Assembly: GCF_019443105.1 (NCBI RefSeq)
Contig: NZ_JAHZIJ010000028.1
Coordinates: 1-48,552 of the forward strand
Direction: 5' to 3'
Length of the DNA: 48,552 bases
Origin: Paenibacillus oenotherae
GTDB lineage: Bacteria; Bacillota; Bacilli; Paenibacillales; Paenibacillaceae
Positions 33,486 to 41,283 of the stretch are shown here, one piece after another. The translations under genes and the position numbers were made by a program. Under the pieces are notes generated by a model, which saw only the letters and a list, made by a program, of their open reading frames with translations, did not search any database and had not been told where the DNA came from. Numbering within the stretch: position 1 is the stretch's first letter; the number at the start of each line of letters is the position of its first letter.

Positions 33486-33513
33486 GAAAGCACTCATATC
33501 GACGGAACCTTAA

Positions 33514-33574
33514 TTCACATATTGTAAAGGGTTGTCATTGTGTTGGATGGTACCTTTTACAATGTGTGAATTTT
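33514..33574 (+). promoter_or_regulatory. Structured leader hairpin of the cold-shock mRNA
   Basis: TTCACATATTGTAAAGGG pairs with CCTTTTACAATGTGTGAA (about 16 of 18 pairs) over a 21-nt loop and is followed by TTTTATTT. Fold plus U-run resembles an attenuator; as part of a cold-shock leader it may instead be a temperature-sensitive structure. Confidence 0.6.
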
Positions 33575-33626
33575 ATTTGTAACAAGAATAAATAAACATG
33601 TTAATTTACTTTTGGAGGTAACACCC

Positions 33627-33827
33627 ATGCAAACAGGAACAGTTAAATGGTTTAACGCAGAGAAAGGCTTTGGCTTCATCGAAGTTGAAGGCGGCAACGA
33701 TGTATTCGTACACTTCAGCGCAATCACTGGCGAAGGCTTCAAAACGTTGGACGAAGGACAACGCGTTGAATTCAACGTTGTTCAAGGCAACCGTGGACCA
33801 CAAGCTGAGAACGTTGTAAAACTGTAA
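33627..33827 (+). CDS. csp: Cold-shock protein (CspA/CspB family)
   Basis: 66-residue nucleic-acid-binding beta-barrel, full family length. It opens [18 protein letters not shown] and has RNP1 (KGFGFI) and RNP2 (VFVHFS) motifs with the aromatic residues that stack on RNA, and ends [10 protein letters not shown]. It acts as an RNA chaperone. Start ATG 33627 has GGAGGT 8 nt upstream. A long structured leader precedes it and a strong terminator follows at 33845, so it is monocistronic. Confidence 0.97.
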   Translation: MQTGTVKWFNAEKGFGFIEVEGGNDVFVHFSAITGEGFKTLDEGQRVEFNVVQGNRGPQAENVVKL

Positions 33828-33844
33828 GAACATCAGACATAAGA

Positions 33845-33886
33845 AGCTGTCCCAGGTCATTTTGATGACAAGGGACAGCTTTTTTT
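33845..33886 (+). terminator. Intrinsic terminator of the cold-shock gene
   Basis: AGCTGTCCC and GGGACAGCT, with an inner GTCAT/ATGAC stem, followed by T7. It lies 18 nt past the stop codon and 26 nt before the converging dehydrogenase stop, so it may serve both directions. Confidence 0.92.
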
Positions 33887-33911
33887 AATGCGGTTTACAC
33901 GCGCAAAATCA

Positions 33912-35033
33912 TTATTTTTTCGGCGTCAGTCGAATAATTCGGTCGTCTTCTTGGCTGGGGCTGCCGCGGCCGTCGCGATTGTTGGTCATGAGATAGAGCG
34001 TGCCATCAGCTCCATTGTATACATTACGCAGCCGCCCGAATTCCTGGTAGAGTACAGATTGTATGGAGGGGGTATCTCCCAATGTGACACGGATAAGCTG
34101 CTGACCGCGCAAGGCGGCAACCAACAGACTTCCTTTCCACGGACCTTCGTTAACGAAGGTAATGCCGGATGGAGCCCAGGTTTCATTGCCGCTATGCAGC
34201 AGCGGAGCTAACAATGGGTTGTCCTTGTCGTCCACGGACTCATCCCCTTCAATGAGAGGCCAGCCGTAATTGCCGCCAGGCTTGATTTCGTTAATCTCAT
34301 CATGCGCCGATTGTCCGTGCTCGGAGCTGTACAGCTTGCCTGTCTCAGGATGCCAGGCGAGCCCTTGCGGATTACGATGTCCCCAGCTGTACACAGGTGA
34401 ATTTGGGAATGGATTGTCGGGAGGTATTGTGCCATCCAGGGCGATCCGCAAAATTTTGCCGCCGGTGCTGCCGGGATCCTGCGCTAATGGCGGCTCGTAC
34501 CGGTCACCGGAGGTAATGTAGAGATACCCGTCGGGTCCGATCTTGATTCTGCCGCCGTTATGGTTGGATGAACCCGGGAGGTCATCAATCAGCACTTTGT
34601 CCACCTGCGCCTTGTTGCCGCTCTCGACGAGCCGCAGAACGCGATTCTTGACCTCATCGTTCTCTTCATACGTGTGATAAAGGTATAGAATATGGTTGGC
34701 GGAGAAACCCGGATCAAGCGTCAGCCCTAATAATCCGCCCTCGCCATCGCTGATGAAGGGCGTGTCCAGGGTAATGACAGGCTCCGGATTCAGCTGTCCA
34801 TCCTCAATAACGCGAAGCGCGCCCGATCTCTCGGTGAAAAAGATTCTGCCGTCATCGGCGATATCCATCTCCCAGGGCACATCTAGTTCTGAGGCGATAA
34901 CGTCTATCGTGTAGGGAATATCTGCTTGAGACAATCCGGCCTCTTCTTCACCTGCTATCTCTGAACTTCGCACACAGCCAGTGGCAACGACGGTCATTAT
35001 TAACACAAGTAGAATGGCAGCACTTCTCATCAT
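33912..35033 (-). CDS. PQQ-dependent sugar dehydrogenase-like lipoprotein
   Basis: 373 residues. Lipobox VATGC gives lipidated Cys20. The rest is a six-bladed beta-propeller of the glucose/sorbosone dehydrogenase (GSDH) family, with SSNHNGGRIKIGPDGYLYIT, the YSWGHRNPQGLAWHP strand and HGQSAHDEINEIKPGGNYGW, typical substrate/quinone-side motifs. It would oxidise an aldose at the cell surface, if PQQ is available; cofactor dependence is from family knowledge. Start ATG 35033 or 35030 follows GAGAGGAG. It lies 60 nt downstream of the PurM-like gene on the same strand and could be co-transcribed with it. Confidence 0.88.
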   Translation of the reverse strand: MMRSAAILLVLIMTVVATGCVRSSEIAGEEEAGLSQADIPYTIDVIASELDVPWEMDIADDGRIFFTERSGALRVIEDGQLNPEPVITLDTPFISDGEGGLLGLTLDPGFSANHILYLYHTYEENDEVKNRVLRLVESGNKAQVDKVLIDDLPGSSNHNGGRIKIGPDGYLYITSGDRYEPPLAQDPGSTGGKILRIALDGTIPPDNPFPNSPVYSWGHRNPQGLAWHPETGKLYSSEHGQSAHDEINEIKPGGNYGWPLIEGDESVDDKDNPLLAPLLHSGNETWAPSGITFVNEGPWKGSLLVAALRGQQLIRVTLGDTPSIQSVLYQEFGRLRNVYNGADGTLYLMTNNRDGRGSPSQEDDRIIRLTPKK

Positions 35034-35093
35034 GCAACTCCTCTCGCAATTTGCTGATCAATCTTTGCCTGAGTTATGGCATGGTTATCCGGC

Positions 35094-36140
35094 CTATCTA
35101 TTATACCATTGCAATTGCCCAATGAACTCGACGACTTGATCACCCTTCACAATTTCCCCGATCTCATAAGCAGGACAGCCATGCTTCCGCAGATGCTCAA
35201 TTATCAATTGCACGCCTGCGGGATCAGCAACTACCGTCATACCAACGCCAAGATTGAAAGTTTGCAGCATGTCCTCTGGAGGAACTTGTCCGAACGTATA
35301 GATTGCGTTGAAGACCGGAAGGATGTCTATTGTGCTGCAATCGATCCGCGCGTTTGTCCCCTGGGGCAGAATCCGGTTCAGATTGCCTGCAATCCCCCCT
35401 CCGGTAATATGAGCCAGACCATGAAGCTCCGGCATCTCGAACAACTCCTTCAATGGCCTGTAATAGCATGTGTGCGGCCGCAATATCGCGTCGAGAAAGG
35501 ACTCCCCGTCAATCGTCTGGTCAACGATCTCGGGCGATTCCTCCATGATCTTCCTGACCAGCGAGTATCCGTTCGTATGGGGGCCGTTGGATGCGATGGC
35601 CAGCACCTTGTCACCCTGCCGAATCCTGCTGCCGTCAATGATTTTGTTCCGGTCAACGACACCGAGAATGCTCGCATTGAGCATGTAGTGCCCCTCACTT
35701 AATAGTCCTGGCTGCTCTGAGGTTTCTCCTCCGATCAGACTGCAGTCTTGCTCCCGGCAAGCCTGCGACAGATGCTTCACAATGTCCACGACGGTTTCCC
35801 TCTCCAGCTTGCCGCACAGAATCGTATCCAGCACGACCTCGGGTTTGGCGCCCATAACGATAATGTCGTTCACCAGATGATGGATGAGATCGCGGCAAAT
35901 CTGCTCTATCCGGCCGTGCTGGAATGCCAGCAGCTGCTTGGAGCCCGGCTCCTCCGCTTTCAGCACAAGCACTGGATTGTCAATGCCTGCGAAATCCGCT
36001 GCAAACAAGGATGCGAAAGCGCCTGGCTTGTTCATCACGCGGGGATCCCCGGTAGCCATCACGTGCTTGAGCTCGGCCTTCGTTTGGTCTGCATTCCGGA
36101 TATCGACGCCTGCATCCGTATATGTCCGCTTCTTTTCCAT
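35094..36140 (-). CDS. purM: AIR synthase (PurM) family protein, divergent
   Basis: 348 residues, normal PurM length. Family anchors are YTDAGVDIRNAD at the N-terminus, CRDLIHHLVNDIIVMGAKPE, LIGGETSEQPGL, SNGPHTNGYSLVRKI and HITGGGIAGNLNRILP. PurM makes aminoimidazole ribotide from FGAM and ATP. However, the early substrate/nucleotide motif, usually GTDGVGTK, is here KAEEPGSKQ, and the glycine-rich GGFGGLF-type motif is KPGAFASLF. It also stands outside a pur operon. So it may be a paralogue with changed substrate rather than the housekeeping enzyme. ATG 36140 follows AAAGAGG at about 10 nt. It is divergent from a MocR regulator; a PurN homologue follows that regulator. Confidence 0.78.
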   Translation of the reverse strand: MEKKRTYTDAGVDIRNADQTKAELKHVMATGDPRVMNKPGAFASLFAADFAGIDNPVLVLKAEEPGSKQLLAFQHGRIEQICRDLIHHLVNDIIVMGAKPEVVLDTILCGKLERETVVDIVKHLSQACREQDCSLIGGETSEQPGLLSEGHYMLNASILGVVDRNKIIDGSRIRQGDKVLAIASNGPHTNGYSLVRKIMEESPEIVDQTIDGESFLDAILRPHTCYYRPLKELFEMPELHGLAHITGGGIAGNLNRILPQGTNARIDCSTIDILPVFNAIYTFGQVPPEDMLQTFNLGVGMTVVADPAGVQLIIEHLRKHGCPAYEIGEIVKGDQVVEFIGQLQWYNR

Positions 36141-36198
36141 TATGAATCGCCTCTTTCTTGTGGATGGATTATAGCTCGATTATAACGATGAAATGTCA

Positions 36199-36227
36199 TT
36201 TTCAAATGTACAGATTATTTATATAAT
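36199..36227 (+). promoter_or_regulatory. Candidate promoter of the MocR-type gene
   Basis: TTTTCA, 17-nt spacer, TATAAT. Nearby direct motifs (ATGACAGATGACA at about 36230-36242, AATGTCAT at 36193) in the divergent region could be binding sites, since MocR proteins often use direct repeats. Confidence 0.45.
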
Positions 36228-36279
36228 TAATGACAGATGACAATCATACTACTCACCACTCTTAAAGGAGACGAGAGCC

Positions 36280-37809
36280 ATGTTCATGCCTCCGATACTG
36301 CCGCAGCAGCAGGGTACATCCAAGGAAGCCGGATATATGCGGATCTACCGCTATTATAGGGAAAATATTTTGCAGGGCAGCATCCCGCAGCATTCGAAGC
36401 TGCCCTCCATCCGCGCGCTTGCGCAGCATATGGGGATAAGCCGCAATCCGGTGGAGACGGCTTATGCCCATCTGGTTGCGGAAGGATATATCATCAATAA
36501 GGAGAAAAGCGGCTATTACGCAGCTCCGTTGGAAGGGCTGAACACACGCGGGGATCTGCATGCGGTGCAGAATGCCCCCGGTGAACCGCATGCGGCGGAG
36601 AATGCCGCGGGTGAGCCACATGAGGTACAGAATGCCGCGGGTGAACCGCGTGCGGCGCAGAACGCCCCCGATGAACCGCGTGCAGTTCAGCACGCGGCTG
36701 ACGGGATTTATTTTGGCCATGACGGGGTGAATATGGAGCACTTCCCGCTCGCTGTCTGGAAGAAGCTTACCTTGAAGGTGCTCCGCAGTGAAGGGGATCG
36801 AAGTCTGTTCAGCTATGGGGATCGGAAGGGGGAGCCGCGATTGCGATCCCTTATAGGGGATTATCTGAAGGGGAATCGCGGCGTCCAATGTGATCCTGCG
36901 CAAGTCATCATCACCTCTGGCACGCAGCAATCTGCGCTAATTATTAGCGCGCTTCTTCGCAGCGAGAAGGGGGGGATGGGAGTTGAGCAGGCGATGCACC
37001 CTGGCATGTATCGCATTTTCCAGCAGCAGCTTCTCCAGCCGGTGCCCATTCCGCTGGAAGCGGACGGTTTATCCTGTGACGAGGAGAATCTCAGCGATGC
37101 GCTGAGCAGCGTATACGTAACCCCTTCGCATCAATTTCCTTACGGGATGATTCTTCCGGCGGCGAAGCGGGTCTCGCTCCTTCAATGGGCGTATCGAACG
37201 AACGGCTGGATCATCGAGGATGATTATGACAGCGAATTTATTTATGAGGGCCGCCCTCTGCCTGCACTGCAAGGAATGGATCATAGGGGCAGCGTCATCT
37301 ATCTCGGAACATTCTCCAAAGCGCTTGCGCCTGCGATCCGCCTGAGCTATCTTGTCCTTCCGCCGCGTCTGCTCGCGAGGTTCGAGCGCGAATTCAGCCA
37401 TTATGACCAAACGGCTTCCCGCTTGACCCAGAAGACGATGGAAGCTTTCATGGAAGGCGGACATCTGGATCGGCATATCCGAAGGATGAGAAAGGTATAT
37501 AACGAGAGCCGCCAAGTGCTGATTGCTGCTGTCGAGTCCTATTTTTGCGGAAAAGGAATTATATCGGGCTCATCTTCCGGCCTGCATCTTCTCCTGAGTG
37601 TGTATAGCGCTTATTCTACTGAGGAGCTCCTCAGTCGGGCCGCTGCGAGCAAAATAGTTCTCGATCCTGTCTCGAAATATCATATAGCGGGAGGAGAAGA
37701 TGTAGATGCAGCTATGGCGGCATCCAGCTTCGTAATGGGATTCGGCGGGCTGTCCCCCCGTGAGATAGAGGAAGGGGTTCGGAAGCTTGCGGGGGCATGG
37801 CTAGATTAA
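36280..37809 (+). CDS. MocR-family regulator (GntR helix-turn-helix plus aminotransferase domain)
   Basis: 509 residues. The N-terminal winged helix (about 15-82) reads LPSIRALAQHMGISRNPVET, then VAEGYIINKEKSGYYA. The C-terminal class I aminotransferase fold (about 150-505) has EDDYDSEFIYEGRPLPAL and the PLP lysine in GTFSKALAPAIRLSY. Such proteins sense PLP or amino acids. The linker (about 93-145) is a tandem repeat of about ten residues, e.g. HAVQNAPGEP, HAAENAAGEP, HEVQNAAGEP, RAAQNAPDEP, from 30-bp DNA repeats. ATG 36280 follows AAAGGAG at about 9 nt. It is divergent from the PurM-like gene and is followed by a PurN homologue; a role in controlling them is inferred. Confidence 0.92.
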   Translation: MFMPPILPQQQGTSKEAGYMRIYRYYRENILQGSIPQHSKLPSIRALAQHMGISRNPVETAYAHLVAEGYIINKEKSGYYAAPLEGLNTRGDLHAVQNAPGEPHAAENAAGEPHEVQNAAGEPRAAQNAPDEPRAVQHAADGIYFGHDGVNMEHFPLAVWKKLTLKVLRSEGDRSLFSYGDRKGEPRLRSLIGDYLKGNRGVQCDPAQVIITSGTQQSALIISALLRSEKGGMGVEQAMHPGMYRIFQQQLLQPVPIPLEADGLSCDEENLSDALSSVYVTPSHQFPYGMILPAAKRVSLLQWAYRTNGWIIEDDYDSEFIYEGRPLPALQGMDHRGSVIYLGTFSKALAPAIRLSYLVLPPRLLARFEREFSHYDQTASRLTQKTMEAFMEGGHLDRHIRRMRKVYNESRQVLIAAVESYFCGKGIISGSSSGLHLLLSVYSAYSTEELLSRAAASKIVLDPVSKYHIAGGEDVDAAMAASSFVMGFGGLSPREIEEGVRKLAGAWLD

Positions 37810-37834
37810 GTCTATAGTTAGTCAGGCCGCATTT

Positions 37835-37852
37835 TAGGAAACCGGTTTCCTA
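37835..37852. promoter_or_regulatory. 18-bp perfect palindrome, probable operator
   Basis: TAGGAAACCGGTTTCCTA is a perfect 18-bp palindrome, 26 nt after the MocR-type stop and 100 nt upstream of the PurN-like gene. The CCGG-centred GAAACCGGTTTC resembles LacI-family operators. No U-tract follows, so it is not a normal terminator. Confidence 0.55.
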
Positions 37853-37951
37853 CATTAGCTATATACGGCAAACAGCTGGCCCGGAGTAGTTAAGAATACG
37901 GAAGCTATGCTATGATGTGTGAGTCAAAATTTTACTAATGGAAGTGATTTC

Positions 37952-38575
37952 ATGAAGGGTATGAAGCTAGGCTTCCTTGCCTCACATGGGGGAAGCAACG
38001 CCAGGGCGATTATAGAGGCCTATAAAGCCGGACGCCTGCTGGCTGAGCCGACTGTCGTTATAAGCAATAATTCGAATTCTCCTGCTCTTGCCTATGCCAG
38101 GGAAGAAGGACTCCCGCATTACCACCTTAGCTCTGTCAAATATGCCGATCCGGGTGATCTTGATCATGCCATTCTCGGCACATTGTTGAAGCATGGCGTG
38201 AATATCGTTATTCTCGCCGGATATATGAAGAAGATCGGGCCCCTGATGTTAGGGGAGTACAGCAATCGCATCCTGAATATTCATCCATCGCTGCTGCCTA
38301 AGCATGGCGGCAAGAATATGTTCGGGAAGGCTGTTCATGCATCCGTATTGGAATCCGGGGATACTACGACAGGCGTGACCATTCATCTGGTCAACGAAGA
38401 GTACGACCAGGGTCCGATATTGGCCCAATTCCCGGTTCCGGTTCATCCATCGGATGATGTGGATACGCTCGCCGCGCGCGTGCTGGAGCAAGAACATCTC
38501 TCTTATGCGGAGACGATTAACCGGATCGCCCAGGGAGAATTGAAGCTGAATCTGGGTAATCCGGGTCAATCCTGA
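37952..38575 (+). CDS. purN: Phosphoribosylglycinamide formyltransferase (PurN) family protein
   Basis: 207 residues. The formyl-transferase fold opens MKGMKLGFLASHGGSNARAI; catalytic Asn and His are in RILNIHPSLLPKHGG, and the catalytic Asp is in NEEYDQGPILAQ. PurN uses 10-formyl-tetrahydrofolate to formylate GAR. Compared with the usual enzyme the first loop reads SHGGSNARAI instead of SGxGSNLQAI, and HGGKNMFGKAVHASV is longer. It stands apart from a pur operon, so it may be a paralogue. ATG 37952 follows GGAAGTGA; a GTG at 37919 in frame lacks a ribosome-binding site, and ATG 37961 is an alternative. The palindrome at 37835 is upstream. Confidence 0.82.
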   Translation: MKGMKLGFLASHGGSNARAIIEAYKAGRLLAEPTVVISNNSNSPALAYAREEGLPHYHLSSVKYADPGDLDHAILGTLLKHGVNIVILAGYMKKIGPLMLGEYSNRILNIHPSLLPKHGGKNMFGKAVHASVLESGDTTTGVTIHLVNEEYDQGPILAQFPVPVHPSDDVDTLAARVLEQEHLSYAETINRIAQGELKLNLGNPGQS

Positions 38576-38693
38576 CCTGATGTGACACGGCTGAAGCATT
38601 AATCATTGTTTCCCGCAGCATGACGCTATTCATGAGGAGCGACACGGCATCATACCATTAGATTAGGATGAATCCTTCCATGATGAGTATGAA

Positions 38694-38719
38694 GGGTATC
38701 TGGACTCGGACAGATACTC
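38694..38719 (+). promoter_or_regulatory. Small leader hairpin before the FkbM methyltransferase
   Basis: GGGTATCTG pairs with CAGATACTC (one G-U) over an 8-nt loop, ending 8 nt before the GGAGG of the gene. It might modulate translation. The rest of 38576-38740 shows nothing clear. Confidence 0.3.
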
Positions 38720-38740
38720 TCAGTGCCGGAGGCGAGCATA

Positions 38741-39538
38741 TTGAATTCCATCTACATAGGCGGCAATAGAATTCTTAGTCTGACAGGCTGCGGACATAAG
38801 CTCATTCTGCCGTCTGCTGATCTCAGTATTACGCCGGAGATTGTCATAAATGGAGGAATAGAGTGGCCGCTGACCCGGTTTTTACTTCGGGAAGTGAAGC
38901 AGGGCCATCGTGTGGTCGATATTGGCGCGAATGTAGGCTATTTTGCCGTCTTATGCGGTTATCTTATTGGCCCAAGCGGGAAGCTATGGGCTTATGAGCC
39001 GCATCCTGAGCTGTATCCCTTCCTGATGGATAATCTGTCGATTAATTATTTGCACGATCGGACAGAGGTTAGGCCGCTGGCTGTATATTCGGCTGCCGGC
39101 TCCCTTGTCTTTCAAGCGGCTCAGCGGTTTATGGGCAACAGCTCTGTTCATCGGCATGGTGATGCCTACCACAAGCACTACAGGGATCATATCGTGGAGC
39201 TATCGGTCGAAGCGGTTGCCCTGGATGATAATGCAGATGAGCTCGGCACCGTCGATTACATGAAAATGGATATTGAGGGCGGGGAATACCGCGCTCTGTT
39301 AGGTATGGATGGCATGATCAGAAACGGAATCCGACATCTTATCTTCGAAGTGAACCGGACTATGCTTGCGGACGACTGGATGCCTTTCTGTGAATTGCTG
39401 CGAAAGTACGAGGCTGATTACGGCAAACAATTTTCACTCCTGACGGAAGAAGGGGTTCCGGTTCCGACCACGGCGGACGATCTGATCGAGTCAGGCAGTC
39501 AGCCCTTTGTCCTCATGAAGGCAAGGGCAGAGAGTTAA
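38741..39538 (+). CDS. FkbM-family SAM methyltransferase
   Basis: 265 residues. The class I methyltransferase fold shows in HRVVDIGANVGYFAVLCG (motif I), AYEPHPELYPFLMDN (acidic beta-2), and the FkbM hallmark VDYMKMDIEGGEYRALLG. The family methylates sugar or hydroxyl groups, often of polysaccharides or glycopeptides; the acceptor here is unknown. TTG 38741 has GGAGG 8 nt upstream; the in-frame GTG 38723 precedes that site, so the TTG is preferred. A strong terminator follows, so it is monocistronic. Confidence 0.86.
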   Translation: MNSIYIGGNRILSLTGCGHKLILPSADLSITPEIVINGGIEWPLTRFLLREVKQGHRVVDIGANVGYFAVLCGYLIGPSGKLWAYEPHPELYPFLMDNLSINYLHDRTEVRPLAVYSAAGSLVFQAAQRFMGNSSVHRHGDAYHKHYRDHIVELSVEAVALDDNADELGTVDYMKMDIEGGEYRALLGMDGMIRNGIRHLIFEVNRTMLADDWMPFCELLRKYEADYGKQFSLLTEEGVPVPTTADDLIESGSQPFVLMKARAES

Positions 39539-39564
39539 TCCATCTGTGATAGAAAATGAAGAGC

Positions 39565-39597
39565 AAAATACCCTAAAAAGGGTATTTTATTTTTTTA
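39565..39597 (+). terminator. Intrinsic terminator after the FkbM gene
   Basis: AAAATACCC, loop TAAAAA, GGGTATTTT followed by ATTTTTTT, located 27 nt after the stop codon. Confidence 0.9.
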
Positions 39598-39676
39598 TGG
39601 CGTGATAAACAGTATCTGTTCTTGCAACGTCAGTTATATAATAGAGGCATACAGATAGAAGGAAGGGGGATTCTCT

Positions 39677-41095
39677 TTGTTATACGCTTTTATACTAACG
39701 CTTACAATCGGGCTGGTAATCACGTTTGCCGGCAATCGGACGCCTACCGCAAAGGGGGCGGCCTATCTGATGTTTGCCGCAGCTGCAGGTTGTCTGGGAC
39801 GGGCCCTTGAAGGAGGCATTATAAAAAGTGTCGTGGATCATGAATTATTACCCCTCCCTATGATCCCTTATTTAGTAGGCGCTTCCGAGATCGGCATTGC
39901 GATAGGCATCTATGCATTGCCCTGCTGTTACGTGAACTATGCGTATGCCTCTTGGGGAGTGAGGGCGGCATCGTGGTGGGTCAAGATCGGCTTGAGACTG
40001 CACTGGGTACTGGCTGCATTATTAGTGGCCTATCACGGGCGCCTCGTCCCTGTGACATTGGCTGAGAGACGCCTGAATCTGGCAGTGGTCGCAACGCTGG
40101 TTATCGGAGCCTCTATTATTATTGTTGTTGGTTATATACGAGAGCGGAACCCGGTAAGACGAAGGAATCGCTTGGAGGCTATGCTGCTCTTCGTTCCGCT
40201 CATGATGATCAATCTGTTTATTGGCTATGTAGGCGCTGCATTCGGTTTTAAAAATATGTTTCTGCTGAACACGGTGCTAATAACCCTTTTTTTCATGTGG
40301 TTTATCGTGTTCGCTATTAAACGCGGATTGTTCGGACTGCGTCTGCGGCTTGAGAGGCAACTCTACAGCTCGGCCATTAGCGGCTTAGGTACGGGTGTGT
40401 CGCAATTGAATCATGCTATCAAAAATCAAGCAAGCCTGCTCGTCCTGTTCGGGGATCGACTCAAGCAGATTTCTGATAATCCGACGAAAGAGCAACTCCT
40501 CCACCAAGCAGAGCTGATTGCTGAAACAGGTCATCACCTGGCGCAGTGGACTGACCGTATTCATGCGCAGACACAAGAGATCATACTTCAGGAGGAACAG
40601 GTCAATCTGGCGTCATTAATTGAATACAATTTAACAACTCTTAGTGGGATGGGGGATGACATTCATATCGTTCGGGATTATACAATTGAGCCGCTGCTTC
40701 ATTGTGATCCGACACATTTGAAGGAAACAATCGCTAATATCATCATCAACGCATCTGAAGCGATGGGTGGTAAGGGGACCCTGACTATACGGATCTGCGA
40801 GTCCGGCAAGTGGCTGATCCTATCGTTCGAGGATACGGGCCACGGAATGGATGCAAGCCAGCAGGCGAAGGTATTGCAGCCATTCTATACGACGAAAAGG
40901 AATCCAGGCAACTACGGGCTGGGACTATCTTATTGCTTTCAGGTTATGGAGCGCCACCGTGGCGAGCTTCGCCTCTGCAGCAAGGCAGGACAAGGGACCG
41001 TTGTAAGTCTGTGCTTCTCATTGAAGCGCATGAAGAAACAAGCAGCTGCATCGTTGGCAAAAGGTGAACCAGCGAACCGGTACAGGGCGAAATGA
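39677..41095 (+). CDS. Orphan 7TM sensor histidine kinase
   Basis: 472 residues from TTG 39677, which has GAAGGGGG about 7 nt upstream. Residues 1-220 hold about seven helices with short loops. The phospho-acceptor is H246 in SQLNHAIKNQ; the ATPase domain has N box IANIIINASEAMGGKG, G1 EDTGHGMD and G2 NYGLGLSYCFQVM. It is a paralogue of the kinase at 5385-6779 (HTVKNE, HGLGLSFCYM), with similar membrane layout and spacing. No response regulator gene is within the window on this side. It may phosphorylate the LuxR-type regulator at 4786 or another partner. An upstream TATAAT (39637) has no good -35. Confidence 0.9.
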   Translation: MLYAFILTLTIGLVITFAGNRTPTAKGAAYLMFAAAAGCLGRALEGGIIKSVVDHELLPLPMIPYLVGASEIGIAIGIYALPCCYVNYAYASWGVRAASWWVKIGLRLHWVLAALLVAYHGRLVPVTLAERRLNLAVVATLVIGASIIIVVGYIRERNPVRRRNRLEAMLLFVPLMMINLFIGYVGAAFGFKNMFLLNTVLITLFFMWFIVFAIKRGLFGLRLRLERQLYSSAISGLGTGVSQLNHAIKNQASLLVLFGDRLKQISDNPTKEQLLHQAELIAETGHHLAQWTDRIHAQTQEIILQEEQVNLASLIEYNLTTLSGMGDDIHIVRDYTIEPLLHCDPTHLKETIANIIINASEAMGGKGTLTIRICESGKWLILSFEDTGHGMDASQQAKVLQPFYTTKRNPGNYGLGLSYCFQVMERHRGELRLCSKAGQGTVVSLCFSLKRMKKQAAASLAKGEPANRYRAK

Positions 41096-41208
41096 GGCAT
41101 TGCTGGCGGCTCCCGGCATGCGGGATGTGCGCTGCTTCGGCAGAGAAGTGCCAGGCCTTGTCCGCTGCCAAGGGTGGCTGAAATGATGAGGATACGCTCC
41201 AATTCGGA

Positions 41209-41237
41209 TTGCTTTCATGCCGCTGATAAGCTATCGT
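41209..41237 (+). promoter_or_regulatory. Candidate promoter of gntK
   Basis: TTGCTT, a 17-nt spacer and TATCGT, ending 46 nt before the start codon. Weak but correctly placed. Confidence 0.35.
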
Positions 41238-41283
41238 TTACAGAATAGAGCATGTTGCTTCATAGAAGGAGGACACGTACATC

